Shown here one piece after another: positions 54,007 through 63,909 of a DNA stretch of 64,000 nucleotides. The position numbers and the translations under genes are program-made. The DNA is from Bifidobacterium thermophilum. GTDB taxonomy: Bacteria; Actinomycetota; Actinomycetes; Actinomycetales; Bifidobacteriaceae. Each line of letters starts with the position of its first letter. Within the stretch, counting starts at the first letter, position 1. The stretch covers positions 62,001 through 126,000 of the forward strand of contig JGZV01000003.1 of assembly GCA_000741495.1 (NCBI GenBank). Direction: 5' to 3'. The notes under the pieces are model-generated. The model saw only the letters and a list, made by a program, of their open reading frames with translations, had not been told where the DNA came from and searched no databases.

Positions 54007-54412
54007 CTACCGCCTGTCGGCCAAGTGCCGCTTCAAATATGCGACACGGTTGACCTCAAGAATGAAGGTCTTCCTGTCGTTCTTGGCCATGACGTCAAGA
54101 ATGATTCCGGCGACGATGAGCAGTAGTCCTGCGATGACCAGCATGACGGCGCCGATCAACGTGGGGAACCGCGCAACCATGCCGGTCGCCCAGAACTCCG
54201 ATGCCACCTGCCCGCAGAGAATGATGCCGATGATTCCGATGATTGCGCCCAATCCGCCGAAGAAGGGGAGCGGTTTGTACTCGCGGATCATGCGGAAAAT
54301 CGTTGACATGACTTTCACGCCATCGTCCACGGTGTTGAGCTTGCTTACGGAGCCGGCGGGGCGGTCGCGGTATTGGCGTTTGCTGCAGTGATAATCACGG
54401 TTTTCCCGACGT
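54007..54412 (-). pseudogene. GT2 glycosyltransferase, C-terminal remnant
   Basis: About 135 codons encode QYRDRPAGSVSKLNTVDDG and then KVMSTIFRMIREYKPLPFFG, the typical end of a polyprenol-phosphate-type GT2 enzyme, followed by two membrane segments. The frame is closed by a TAA just upstream at ~54413, so the catalytic half (~220 residues) is missing. It lies at the border between the inverted-repeat element and the glycan locus, which suggests that a rearrangement removed the front. Translation of a 107-residue piece from ATG 54330 is possible but would lack the active site. Confidence 0.75.
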
Positions 54413-54415
54413 TAC

Positions 54416-54710
54416 ACAGGAGCCATCGACTAAAGATAAAGAATAATATGAAACTGATAACAAACAAGAATAAAATAATACAAAAATCAGTGACTTTGGC
54501 CGAAGCTCAGCCTTCTGTACTGAAGTCGTGGTGCATATCGCAAATAGAACGCCAAGAGAAACAGGGAATATGTACGGGCATCGTGCGTAATCGTTTGCTC
54601 GCCCCTTCTGGAAGAGATGGATGTGAAAAACGACGTTCTTGCTTGTTGCATATTGTTGTTATCCATCAATTTCCTTGTGTATTTTGAACAACCTTATACT
54701 TCGGCACCGC
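54416..54710. other. AT-rich intergenic region
   Basis: About 295 bp, markedly AT-rich between 54430 and 54500 (AATAATATG, AAAATAATAC). No gene is supported. Confidence 0.35.
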
Positions 54711-55844
54711 TCACTTCTTTCTGCGAAGAATACGGAACACGGATTTTACGCTGAATACAATGAGGAATGTCAAAACGTAATATAGCAGCGCTCGCAAGAG
54801 AGGCAGCTGGGGCAGCACCGGAGTGATGATCAGTTGATTCACGAACAGAATATGGAAGAGATACACTCCAAGGGAAGCGCTGGAAACCAGGCGGATCAGC
54901 TTGCAGAAAGACTGAGGGATGCGCTGGAGTCTCGGTTCAAGCCATGCAAAGAGCAGGAACAGGCTGACTGCTTGGACAACCGCCAGCGGTGACGTGGTTC
55001 CGGACCAATAACTGATGTATTCACTGCTTAAACCGTCGGCAGTGCGCCAGCCATTATTAAGCAGTGTGGCGAAGAACATCGCAGCGGATGACAGCAGGAA
55101 CGCGATTGATGCCATCCACGGATGCGGCTTGACAACCGGGATGACATAGTTGTTCAGATAATAACCAAGCGCGAAATAGAGCAGTGAGACGGAAGCGAAC
55201 AGAGGCCATCCAAACAACTGCCCGAAGTATTTCGAGGGGACTCCAAAGTGTTCAATCAGCGGCAGAACAACCGCGACGAAGCCCGTTAATCCAATAAGAT
55301 ATTGCATGGTCTTGCGTTCGGTGCATTTGCTGAGCAGCGGGGTCAGCATATACAGGTACAGAATCGAGTAGAAGAACCAGTAGATATCGTTGATGCTATT
55401 GGTGAGGAAATGCTTGACGAAACCGATGATGCCGAAGTCGGCGGCAATGGCATTAGTTCCATAGAACGAAGACGGGAAAAGCCCGAATACCAGATAGCAC
55501 ACGACACTTCCGACTATCAGTGCGCGGCCTGTACGCCAGGCGCGCTTCTTGAAGAATGTGGCTGTATCGTACTTCTTGCGGTACCCGAGCAGGTTCATGC
55601 CGCTGATCATGAAAAATATCGGCGTGGCGAAGATGAACAGCGACTGCATGGCAACTTGGCGCTTCCATAGCATCGTCTGCTCGGGGTGGAATGCCCCAAG
55701 CGAGGTATGCAAACAGACCACCGCGATACACGCAATGACGTTCAGTACGTCGACAAACAGCCAGTGGCGTTTCGCTGTTGTCGTCGGATGCTGTGTTGCG
55801 GTTTCAGGATGAACCGTTGTTGCGCCTGTGGCTTCGGGCCCCAT
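54711..55844 (-). CDS. Membrane acyltransferase (acyltransferase-3 type)
   Basis: 377 residues from ATG 55844, with GGAGGGAAG upstream; a longer in-frame start at 55931 lacks a ribosome site. A polar tail of ~25 residues precedes about ten membrane segments. LFVDVLNVIACIAVVCLHTS places the family's His in the first helix, and TPIFFMISGMNLLGYRKK follows, both typical of acyltransferase-3 proteins. These add acetyl, succinyl or similar groups to surface glycans. It is followed by, and likely co-transcribed after, the three-domain glycosyltransferase (61 bp apart). Confidence 0.85.
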   Translation of the reverse strand: MGPEATGATTVHPETATQHPTTTAKRHWLFVDVLNVIACIAVVCLHTSLGAFHPEQTMLWKRQVAMQSLFIFATPIFFMISGMNLLGYRKKYDTATFFKKRAWRTGRALIVGSVVCYLVFGLFPSSFYGTNAIAADFGIIGFVKHFLTNSINDIYWFFYSILYLYMLTPLLSKCTERKTMQYLIGLTGFVAVVLPLIEHFGVPSKYFGQLFGWPLFASVSLLYFALGYYLNNYVIPVVKPHPWMASIAFLLSSAAMFFATLLNNGWRTADGLSSEYISYWSGTTSPLAVVQAVSLFLLFAWLEPRLQRIPQSFCKLIRLVSSASLGVYLFHILFVNQLIITPVLPQLPLLRALLYYVLTFLIVFSVKSVFRILRRKK

Positions 55845-55905
55845 GCTGAATTTCTTCCCTCCGGTTGTGATGTCGATGATGTGAAGCGAATCGTGTGCGG
55901 ACCGT

Positions 55906-58900
55906 TCACCGCCCGCGCACAGCGCGTCCAAAGCTCTTCAGCACTTCCCGTCGTCGCGATCCAATCGGCGCGAGCGGGTCGACAACCTTCCTCAGCACGT
56001 TGTCTTCGCCGACGGCTCGTGGTGGCTTCGGGCCGCCGACCGGCTTCGCATTGGGGGAGACGATTTTGCCGATAAGCTGCTCATAGAACGGAGTCTGCCT
56101 CGCGTAGCTCCAGTACACGGGCGCGAAATCGCAGTCCGGCTTCACCCACGGCTTCTCGAATCCGGCGTAGTGGATGATCTTCGGATCCTTGCGGGATGCG
56201 ATGTACGCATCATAGGAATCGTTCGGGGCGAAGGAGAACACGTTCGCCACGCGGTTCGCGCAATCATGCACCACGTTCCAAGACCAGTCAAGGAACACGA
56301 CACGGCCCTCACAGTGCGCGTTGAGCACATCTTGGTCGTTGTAAATGAAGTCCGGGTCTGACGCGTAATCCAGCCACTGCTTGATGCTGTACGCCTTGCG
56401 CATCTCCTTCGTGTTGAGCACGAGCACGCCCGCCTGGAAGTACTGGAACGGATGCTTCATGTGGAGCTTCTCGTTCGTGTACTTCAGTCGCTTGCCATCA
56501 TTCATGTTGAGGTTGCCCTGATAATCGATGTCGTGTACGGCGGCGAGCAGGTTGTCACCGAGTTCGGTGTCGTACAGCTGGGCGATGTCGCCGTTGATGA
56601 CGATGTCGGAATCGAGGTAGAGCACTTTGTCGTAGAACGGCAGTGCTTTCTGGATCAGGAAGCGGTAGTAGGTCTCAATGCTGATATGCGCATTGCTGGT
56701 CGTCAGGTCGTAGCCTGAGATCTCACGGCTCACGTCGGCAAAGCGCAGGTTCAGGTTCTTGAACATGCCGAGCAGGAACTGTCGCATGCGTTCCTGGTTT
56801 TCCCAAGCGATGTCCTTCTGCAAGACGGTGACGTCATAATACCGGTCGGGATTGGCATTGCTCATTGCCGAGTAGATGGTGGTTGTCAGCTGCGGAACAT
56901 AGTTGTTGTCTGCCGCGAACACCACGGGGACCACCGTCGTGGGGTCGATTTCGTCGGAAAGCCTTTCCAACGGGTGGCGCGGCTCCGGATGAGTGAAGTG
57001 CACGCACTGCAGTTCCTTGACTTTCCAGCTACTGCCGATGCGCTTGTGATGCATCAGATAGATGTTCAGCAACCGTTCGGACAAGTGCCCCGGCGTGCGC
57101 AGGGCTTCCTTGCTGTACAGGGACATGTCCGTCGTCTCTTCGAACTTCTGGAGAATCGGGAACAGCCAAGCGCAATAATCCTGGAAGATATCTTTGCGCA
57201 TGATGAACATGTTGCAGAAGCAGGAACGATGCCCGTGCAGGAACGCGTCGGCATCGGTCTTGTAGTCCGGGTGCATCTCGCACAGGATGTCATACATGTG
57301 CCGCAGGTCACGCAGGTGGAGCTTCGGCGCATGCTGGTAGATTTTGATAGGAGAGCCGTAGCCCTCGATAATCTCGCGCAGGTCGCCCCAGCGGGTGGTC
57401 ACCACATCGGCGCCGGCGATCGCCTTCTTGATGGATTCGTCATCGAGACCGTACCGCTTGATGCTGGCGGCATCGATGTAATCATCCATGATTTCGCCGT
57501 ACGCGTTCTCCTTGTGCTCAACGCCTGAGAAATCGAAATAGCGGCGGTAATGGCAGAATCCGTAATAATCGGCATCAACGTTCTTCCACGCCCAATACTG
57601 CGTGGTCAGCTCGCAATACATCGGATTCTTGTCGGCGATGTTCTCGCCTTCATCGTCTTGGAACGCCCACGGGAACCGTGTGGTCTTCGGCCCGACCTGG
57701 ACCGGCTGGAGAATATCGCTCTGCGGCTTGTCGACCTCCTTGTGGGTGGTCACGAAAATGCGGATGCGCTGCTTGTCGTATTGTTCCTTCAAGGCTCTGC
57801 TTTCAATGTCTGTAAGGTGTCCCAATGCGGTCGCTTTCATCATTTTCAATCGATTTGATGGGGAGAATGGGCGCCCATCATCTTCGATTGATTCAGCTAT
57901 ATTTCTCCAAGAAAACATTTCGTCTTGCTTCTCGGGAAGCGTATTCGAATCAAGGTATGAATACGCGCGATCTCTGACAAAACGCCAGATTTCGCGGCAA
58001 GTGGTATCCGTGCCGAACACATGGTTCATCTGTTGCGCGGCCACAAGCTTCTCCTCTTGGGGAACTCGTGTCAGCCAGTCGTTCGCGAGAAGCTCTATGG
58101 ACTTATGTTTCAATCCGGTCAGGCAATCGTCGATGGAATCGATTGCCGCATGCGTCTTGGCAAAATCCTCGGATGCTGTGATGCAGGCGTGGAACTGGTT
58201 GCAGAATTCCCCGAACCGTTGAGCGGAAATCTGGGAAACGCCGGTTACACCGATGCCATAGTGGTAACGATACCCGCGGATATCTTCAGCTGGTGCGCAT
58301 GAATCAGCCAACGCGCAAAGCACAAACATCTCGTATGCGTCTTCAGCACGTTCGAGACGGGTGTCGGTCATGGCGTTGAAACCGCGTACGAGCAGTTCCG
58401 TATTGAAGATACGCTGGGTGGCCCGCCAATCCATGGTCTGGCCGTTGTTCTCGTCGAACGTCGCGCGCAGAATGTCACTTCCGTGCAGCAGTCGGCTGGG
58501 GGTATTGATGAAAGAGGCGAATGAAGCCGCGTCAGTGGCGCTGATCCCGTTCTCGCCGATTACTGAAATACCGAAATGAAGCATGTCGGCATGGGCTTCC
58601 GAGAATCTCGCGACAAGCTGCTCGCACATGTTCGGGTCAAGCTCGTCATCGCCGTCGAGCATGAGCGTGTATGCGCCTGTAGCGGCCAGAACGCCTGTCT
58701 TGCGGGCGAGATGAAGTCCTCTGTTCTCGTCATGCCGTAGTGCCACGATGCGTTGATCTCGTTGTGCCGCTTGTTGCAATATTTCCGGGGTGTCATCCGT
58801 GCTTGCATCGTCGACAACGATGATTTCAATGTCATGAAGAGTCTGGTTGCAGACGCTGTCGAGACAACGCTGGAGATACGGACCCACGTTATAGGCCGGG

Positions 58901-58923
58901 ATCACAATGGAGACCTGTGGCAT
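55906..58923 (-). CDS. Three-domain glycosyltransferase (GT2 + DUF4422 + GT8)
   Basis: 1005 residues from ATG 58923, preceded by GAGGAAG. Residues 1-~230 are a GT2 domain (VSIVIPAYNVGPYLQRCL, VVDDASTDDT, LMLDGDDELDP). Residues ~384-640 are DUF4422-like (IRIFVTTHKEVDKP, YWAWKNVDADYYGFCHYRRYF), a putative glycosyltransferase family. Residues ~661-930 are GT8 (VVPVVFAADNNYVPQL, VLYLDSDIVINGDI with the DxD near 768). One polypeptide may thus add two or three sugars in sequence. It acts in the cytosol on lipid-linked glycan precursors. It is divergent from the ABC exporter genes across a 185-bp promoter region. Confidence 0.9.
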   Translation of the reverse strand: MPQVSIVIPAYNVGPYLQRCLDSVCNQTLHDIEIIVVDDASTDDTPEILQQAAQRDQRIVALRHDENRGLHLARKTGVLAATGAYTLMLDGDDELDPNMCEQLVARFSEAHADMLHFGISVIGENGISATDAASFASFINTPSRLLHGSDILRATFDENNGQTMDWRATQRIFNTELLVRGFNAMTDTRLERAEDAYEMFVLCALADSCAPAEDIRGYRYHYGIGVTGVSQISAQRFGEFCNQFHACITASEDFAKTHAAIDSIDDCLTGLKHKSIELLANDWLTRVPQEEKLVAAQQMNHVFGTDTTCREIWRFVRDRAYSYLDSNTLPEKQDEMFSWRNIAESIEDDGRPFSPSNRLKMMKATALGHLTDIESRALKEQYDKQRIRIFVTTHKEVDKPQSDILQPVQVGPKTTRFPWAFQDDEGENIADKNPMYCELTTQYWAWKNVDADYYGFCHYRRYFDFSGVEHKENAYGEIMDDYIDAASIKRYGLDDESIKKAIAGADVVTTRWGDLREIIEGYGSPIKIYQHAPKLHLRDLRHMYDILCEMHPDYKTDADAFLHGHRSCFCNMFIMRKDIFQDYCAWLFPILQKFEETTDMSLYSKEALRTPGHLSERLLNIYLMHHKRIGSSWKVKELQCVHFTHPEPRHPLERLSDEIDPTTVVPVVFAADNNYVPQLTTTIYSAMSNANPDRYYDVTVLQKDIAWENQERMRQFLLGMFKNLNLRFADVSREISGYDLTTSNAHISIETYYRFLIQKALPFYDKVLYLDSDIVINGDIAQLYDTELGDNLLAAVHDIDYQGNLNMNDGKRLKYTNEKLHMKHPFQYFQAGVLVLNTKEMRKAYSIKQWLDYASDPDFIYNDQDVLNAHCEGRVVFLDWSWNVVHDCANRVANVFSFAPNDSYDAYIASRKDPKIIHYAGFEKPWVKPDCDFAPVYWSYARQTPFYEQLIGKIVSPNAKPVGGPKPPRAVGEDNVLRKVVDPLAPIGSRRREVLKSFGRAVRGR

Positions 58924-59108
58924 GCTTCCTCGTTTCGCTATCATTCGGAACCAGTCTACCCGTATGGGTGCGCAAGAGGCCACTGCTTGTCGCATGCGGC
59001 CGGAGGAGTAGGGGAGTTGTGCTGATTGGATGCGGATTGCAACAGGCGCGGACGGGGTGCGCTACCATGACGCTGTCTGTTGGTATTGACTGATAGAGTA
59101 GGTTCTTT
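58924..59108. promoter_or_regulatory. Divergent promoter region of glycan locus
   Basis: A 185-bp gap between the divergent glycosyltransferase and exporter genes. TTGACTGA near 59085 and TATTGAC near 59083 are the only promoter-like strings seen. No strong ribosome site precedes the exporter start. Confidence 0.35.
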
Positions 59109-59942
59109 GTGAAGCAGATGTTCGAACGTATACAGAAGAAATACCACTACGCGATGGTGGTGTTCAAGGAGCTGGTGAAGACCGACTTCAAGCTCCGCTA
59201 CCAGGGCTCGTTCCTCGGCGTGGTATGGTCGGCGCTCAAGCCGCTGATGCTGTTCGCCGTCATGTATGTGGTCTTCGTCAAGTTCCTCAAGTTCACTGAC
59301 GGAACCCCGACCTTCCCCATCTCACTGCTGTGTGGCACGAGCCTGTGGGGGTTCTTCTCCGAAGCGACGAGTATGAGTATGCATTCGATCGTCGATCGCG
59401 GCGATTTGCTGCGCAAGGTGCATTTCCCCAATTACATTGTGGTCGCGTCCACCACCATGGGTTCCATGATTTCCTTGGGCATCAACCTTGCCGTGGTGAT
59501 TCTGTTCGGCTTCTTCGCCCACGCGCAATACACCTGGCGCATTCTGCTGGTGCCGTTCAGCATCATCCAGCTGTATGCGGTCACGCTTGGCTTCGCGCTC
59601 ATCTTGGCGACGATGTTCGTGTATTTCCGCGATATCGCACAGATCTGGGAGGTTGTGCTTCAAGCGTTGTTCTATGCGACCCCTATCATCTACCCGATTT
59701 CGATGGTCCAGAACAATCCGGAGTTCAGCTGGGCTGCCGGCCTGCTCATGCTGAGCCCTACCTCACAGGCGATCATGGATATCCGGCATAATCTGCTGTC
59801 GCCCCAATACGTTCCCACGGTATGGGATATCGTCCATAACCCGCTGGTGTGCCTGATTCCGTACCTGCTGTCCGCGGTCATTCTCGGTGTCGGCATCATG
59901 GTGTTCCGCAAGTACAGCGCGAAGTTCGCGGAGGTGTTGTAA
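59109..59942 (+). CDS. wzm: Polysaccharide ABC exporter permease (Wzm/TagG type)
   Basis: 277 residues from GTG 59109; an ATG three codons later is an alternative. Six membrane segments, with the ABC-2 pattern VFKELVKTDFKLRYQGSFLGVVWSALKPL at the front and MVFRKYSAKFAEVL at the end. Such permeases pair with Wzt/TagH ATPases to export complete lipid-linked polysaccharide or teichoic-acid chains. The stop overlaps the ATPase start (TAATG), so the two are translationally coupled. Confidence 0.9.
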   Translation: MKQMFERIQKKYHYAMVVFKELVKTDFKLRYQGSFLGVVWSALKPLMLFAVMYVVFVKFLKFTDGTPTFPISLLCGTSLWGFFSEATSMSMHSIVDRGDLLRKVHFPNYIVVASTTMGSMISLGINLAVVILFGFFAHAQYTWRILLVPFSIIQLYAVTLGFALILATMFVYFRDIAQIWEVVLQALFYATPIIYPISMVQNNPEFSWAAGLLMLSPTSQAIMDIRHNLLSPQYVPTVWDIVHNPLVCLIPYLLSAVILGVGIMVFRKYSAKFAEVL

Positions 59943-61243
59943 TGGCAAGCAAGGAAACGGCGAAGAAGGAAGACGACCGTCCTGTCGTCCTGTCCGTACA
60001 GCACGTGGCGAAATCGTTCCGTCTGCCCACCGAGCAGGCTACGGGGCTGAAAATGGCGTTCCTCAACTGGACGAAGGGCGTGAGCGGGTTCACCGAGCAG
60101 AAGGTGCTGCGTGATATCTCCTTCGAGGTCAAGCAGGGTGATTTCTTCGGTATCGTCGGCCGCAACGGCTCAGGCAAATCCACGCTGCTGAAGATTATCT
60201 CCGGGATTTACGTGCCGAATAAGGGTACGGTTACGGTCAACGGCAAGCTCGTCTCGTTCATCGAACTGGGCGTCGGCTTCAACCCGGAACTCACCGGTCG
60301 CGAGAACGTCTATCTCAATGGCGCATTGCTGGGATTCACTCGGGACGAGATCGACGCCATGTACGACGACATTGTCGATTTCGCCGAACTCGGCGACTTC
60401 ATGGACCAGAAGCTCAAGAACTATTCTTCCGGCATGCAGGTGCGTCTCGCGTTCTCTGTCGCCATCAAGGCGCAGGGTGACATCCTCGTGCTCGACGAGG
60501 TACTCGCCGTCGGTGATGAAGCCTTCCAGCGCAAGTGCGATGACTTCTTCGCGCAGATCAAAAAAGACCCGACGAAAACCGTCATTCTGGTCACCCACTC
60601 GATGGACGCGGTCAAGAAGTACTGCAACAACGCCATTCTCATCAAAGACGGCGAGATCATCGCATCCGGCAACAAGGACGATGTCGCCGACCGCTATACG
60701 CTTGAGAATCTCCGACAGGAGAAGAAGGAACAGAAGAAGAACGCCGGCGAGAACGGCGGTGAAGACCAGCCCGAACACCCGCTTGGATTGAGCGATACGG
60801 TACCGGTGCTGGCAGTAAGGCCGACTCGTGAGCCGCTATGCACCATCGACGGGGGATTCGACTTCGAGGTCGAATACGACTACCGGGGAGACAAACCGTT
60901 CTATGTGGCGCTGGCTTTGCACGACCTACGTCGCGGTGGCTTGCCGTACGGCGATAGTTTCGACTTGACGCAGCGGGGCCACCATACCGTACATTTCCAT
61001 CTTCCGATGGATTTGTTCAATAATGGTGATTTTCGTCTGGTCGCTTCCATGCATACATGGGACGGGTCGCATCCTTCCACCGCCGAGATGATTGCGTTTA
61101 CCAGTGAAAAGAACTGTTGCGATTTCTCGTTGCGTGACAACAAGGGTAAAGACAATTTCGCCTTGATCAACAAGGTCTCGATGTCCTATCAAAGTCTGGA
61201 CGAGCAGCTTGCCACCCGCCAGCATCCCGTTGAAGAGCAGTGA
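59942..61243 (+). CDS. wzt: Polysaccharide ABC exporter ATPase with C-terminal glycan-binding-like domain (Wzt type)
   Basis: 433 residues from ATG 59942, overlapping the permease stop. The ATPase domain has Walker A GRNGSGKST (~residue 71), signature YSSGMQ (~161), Walker B ILVLDEVLAVGDE (~180) and the His of TH near 218. A Lys/Glu-rich linker (~255-280) leads to a ~145-residue C-terminal domain (FDFEVEYDYRG, FRLVASMHTWDG) like the Wzt C-terminal domain, which recognises the exported glycan. That points to a chain-specific export system. Confidence 0.9.
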   Translation: MASKETAKKEDDRPVVLSVQHVAKSFRLPTEQATGLKMAFLNWTKGVSGFTEQKVLRDISFEVKQGDFFGIVGRNGSGKSTLLKIISGIYVPNKGTVTVNGKLVSFIELGVGFNPELTGRENVYLNGALLGFTRDEIDAMYDDIVDFAELGDFMDQKLKNYSSGMQVRLAFSVAIKAQGDILVLDEVLAVGDEAFQRKCDDFFAQIKKDPTKTVILVTHSMDAVKKYCNNAILIKDGEIIASGNKDDVADRYTLENLRQEKKEQKKNAGENGGEDQPEHPLGLSDTVPVLAVRPTREPLCTIDGGFDFEVEYDYRGDKPFYVALALHDLRRGGLPYGDSFDLTQRGHHTVHFHLPMDLFNNGDFRLVASMHTWDGSHPSTAEMIAFTSEKNCCDFSLRDNKGKDNFALINKVSMSYQSLDEQLATRQHPVEEQ

Positions 61244-61312
61244 GTGTGTTCTCGCCTGATGCGCGTGCTATCGCGCGGCAGCTGCTAGGCAAACAGTACA
61301 GAAAGGTCTCTG

Positions 61313-63766
61313 ATGTCGTTCACCGTCAATGCGCTGTGCAGGGGTACAGGAAAAGGTTATGTCTCGATTTGCGCTGACACGGATCCCGGGAAGCTGCGTG
61401 CGGAAGCGGTGAAAGATGACGGCACCGTGTTTCCGTGCCCCATGTACCGTTTCAGCTTCCCCGGAGAGGATCCTACAGCCAGCAGACAGTGGGGAGAAAC
61501 CGCCGGTGACCGCCAATATTCGTTCGTGCTTGTCGTTCCGCTGTTTGAGGGAATTGATCTGACTATCCGTCTCGCGTCGCGTGAATCCGGCGAGACGCTG
61601 GCGACAATACCGTTCGGGCATGTTGCGACAAGAATCCGTTCAAGACTGACTTACCGGCTTCGCCCGGAGACCGCGGCGTCAATGCGTGATATCGATCAGC
61701 GGCGGCTGTCTGGCGGGACGTATGTCTACATCACCGGGATTTATCCGGTCGAGGAGCATGAAGTATCTTGTCGTTTCACTGTCCGCTACCCTGTTCTTCA
61801 AGACAGCGAGGCGAAGGCTCCCTGCAAGATCGCAGTGTACGACGGTTCTGCCACGCCCATCCAAGTTACTCCTTGCATTCTCGAGGATTCAGTCATTACC
61901 GATCCGCATGATGCACACCAGCGGATTCGGCAAATCGTAGCTGCGATTCGTTTGTCCGATACCCCCCGGACCTTGTGCATCTGCGCTACGCCTGAACACG
62001 GGAACGGCAATTTCACGTGCATCCCTGCATCTTCGTTCAGCGGTTTCTTTACCGGCGCGCTTGACCTGACCAAGCACGTGTTCAACGATGAAGGATACAG
62101 CGTCTGGTTTGAGCAGCATCGTGCGACATTCGCTGATATTGACAATCAGCGGCAGATTTGCGCCACCTGGGAAACCACCCCGTTGATTTCCATTGTCACG
62201 GTTGTCTACAACACCCCCGTCCCGTATCTGCATGCGTTGATTGACTCGTTGAAAGCTCAGTCGTATGGGCATTTCGAAGTCGTTTTCGTCAATGTCAGCA
62301 ATGATGACGGTACTGTGGAGCGCGAACTCGAGTCGATCAATGATAAGCGGTTCCGCATCGTTCATGCAGAAAACAAAAGTATCGCCGACAACACGAATGC
62401 AGGAATCGTCCAGGCCAAAGGCGACTACATCGCTTTCGTTGACCACGACGATGTCATTGAGCCGGATACGCTGTATCAGTATATGTGCGTCCTCAGGGAC
62501 CACCCTCACAGCGATGTGCTGTACTGCGATGAAGACCTCATGGATGAGTCGGGTCATTACTGGAAGCCGATATTCAAGCCCGCTTTCAACCCTGATCTGT
62601 TGAATGTCAACAATTACATCACACATATGCTCATGGTGAGTCGTCACGTACTCGAGCAGGTGGAGTTGTCGCCATCCGACGTCGCCGGGGCGCAGGATTA
62701 CGACTTGACCATGAAATGCGCTGAGCAGGCGCGAGAAATCCATAATGTCTCCAAAATGCTCTACCACTGGCGCATGCATCGGAATTCCACGAGTACCAAT
62801 CCAGACAGCAAGCCGTATGCCCAGGAAGCAGGAAGAATCGCCCTGACACGGCACTACGAGAGAATCGGCGTTGATGCGACGGTACATGATTCTGAGCTCC
62901 CGTTCCGATATCGTACCGAATATCATTGGAGTCAACCGCCCAAAGTCAGTATCGTGATCCCGACGAAGGATCACGTCGATGTGCTTTCCAAGTGTCTCGG
63001 ACGCGTCTTACACGCCACAAACTACCCGAATTTCGACGTGACCCTCGTGGAAAACAACAGCGAGGACCCCCGAACATTCGAATATTACCGTGACATCGAA
63101 CAGGACGATGCCCGAGTCCATGTCGTCACATGGAAAGGGACGGGGTTCAACTACTCCGCCATATGCAACTACGGTGCCTCTCAATGTGACGGCGAACTGA
63201 TCCTGTTCCTCAACAACGATACCGAAGCCATCAACGAGGACTGGCTGACCTCCATGGTCGGCTTCTTCGCGCGACCCGAAGTCGGCGTAGTAGGCGCAAA
63301 ACTGCTATTCCACGATGATCTGTTGCAGCACGGAGGCATCTGGGCCTCGATGGATCATTGCGGGTATTTCGGTGAACTGCTCTCATACAAAGACGGCGGC
63401 TATATGGAAACCATGCGATACCCCTGGGATTGTGCGGCTGTTACGGGGGCATGCCAGATGATCAGGCGCTCGCTGTTTACGAAAATCGGAGGACTGGACG
63501 AGCAGCTTGCTGTTGTGCTCAATGATGTTGACCTATGCCTCAAAGCCCGGCAAGAAGGATACCTTGTTGTATTCAACCCCCAGGCGAAGCTGTATCACAA
63601 TGAGCATACGAGCCGTGGACGCGACGAGCAGGACGTGCACAAAGAGCTTCGCGCAATAAACGAGCAGGCGCGTTTCTATGCGAAATGGGATAGCTCACTG
63701 CACCGCGGTGAATTCATCAATCCTAATCTCAACCAGTATGACGGGCATTTCAAGCTCAGATGGTGA
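61313..63766 (+). CDS. Two-domain GT2 glycosyltransferase with N-terminal extension
   Basis: 817 residues from ATG 61313 (AGAAAGG upstream), 69 bp after the ATPase, so probably the same operon. Residues 1-~280 have no clear motif and look beta-rich. The first GT2 domain (~290-500) has LISIVTVVYNTPVPYL and FVDHDDVIEPD. The second (~542-790) has VSIVIPTKDHVDVLSK, LFLNNDTEAINEDW and FTKIGGLDEQ, similar to rhamnan-type glycosyltransferases. Tandem GT2 enzymes of this kind extend O-antigen or wall polysaccharide backbones. Sugar specificity is not predictable here. Confidence 0.88.
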   Translation: MSFTVNALCRGTGKGYVSICADTDPGKLRAEAVKDDGTVFPCPMYRFSFPGEDPTASRQWGETAGDRQYSFVLVVPLFEGIDLTIRLASRESGETLATIPFGHVATRIRSRLTYRLRPETAASMRDIDQRRLSGGTYVYITGIYPVEEHEVSCRFTVRYPVLQDSEAKAPCKIAVYDGSATPIQVTPCILEDSVITDPHDAHQRIRQIVAAIRLSDTPRTLCICATPEHGNGNFTCIPASSFSGFFTGALDLTKHVFNDEGYSVWFEQHRATFADIDNQRQICATWETTPLISIVTVVYNTPVPYLHALIDSLKAQSYGHFEVVFVNVSNDDGTVERELESINDKRFRIVHAENKSIADNTNAGIVQAKGDYIAFVDHDDVIEPDTLYQYMCVLRDHPHSDVLYCDEDLMDESGHYWKPIFKPAFNPDLLNVNNYITHMLMVSRHVLEQVELSPSDVAGAQDYDLTMKCAEQAREIHNVSKMLYHWRMHRNSTSTNPDSKPYAQEAGRIALTRHYERIGVDATVHDSELPFRYRTEYHWSQPPKVSIVIPTKDHVDVLSKCLGRVLHATNYPNFDVTLVENNSEDPRTFEYYRDIEQDDARVHVVTWKGTGFNYSAICNYGASQCDGELILFLNNDTEAINEDWLTSMVGFFARPEVGVVGAKLLFHDDLLQHGGIWASMDHCGYFGELLSYKDGGYMETMRYPWDCAAVTGACQMIRRSLFTKIGGLDEQLAVVLNDVDLCLKARQEGYLVVFNPQAKLYHNEHTSRGRDEQDVHKELRAINEQARFYAKWDSSLHRGEFINPNLNQYDGHFKLRW

Positions 63767-63812
63767 TCGGGTGCGTTGATTGAGTTCGGTGATCGGGCGC
63801 ATACTAATCGAA

Positions 63813-63872
63813 CGATTTCCGGATGATGCATGATGATGGCACAGGCCTGCATCATGCATCATCCGGAAATCG
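63813..63872. terminator. Perfect 23-bp bidirectional hairpin
   Basis: Two 23-base arms (63813-63835 and 63850-63872) pair perfectly around a 14-base loop. The hairpin lies 46 bp after the GT2 stop and 37 bp before the stop of an opposing gene. Confidence 0.75.
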
Positions 63873-63909
63873 CGCGGAAATACAAGATATCGCTAGTGCT
63901 TACCAGTGC

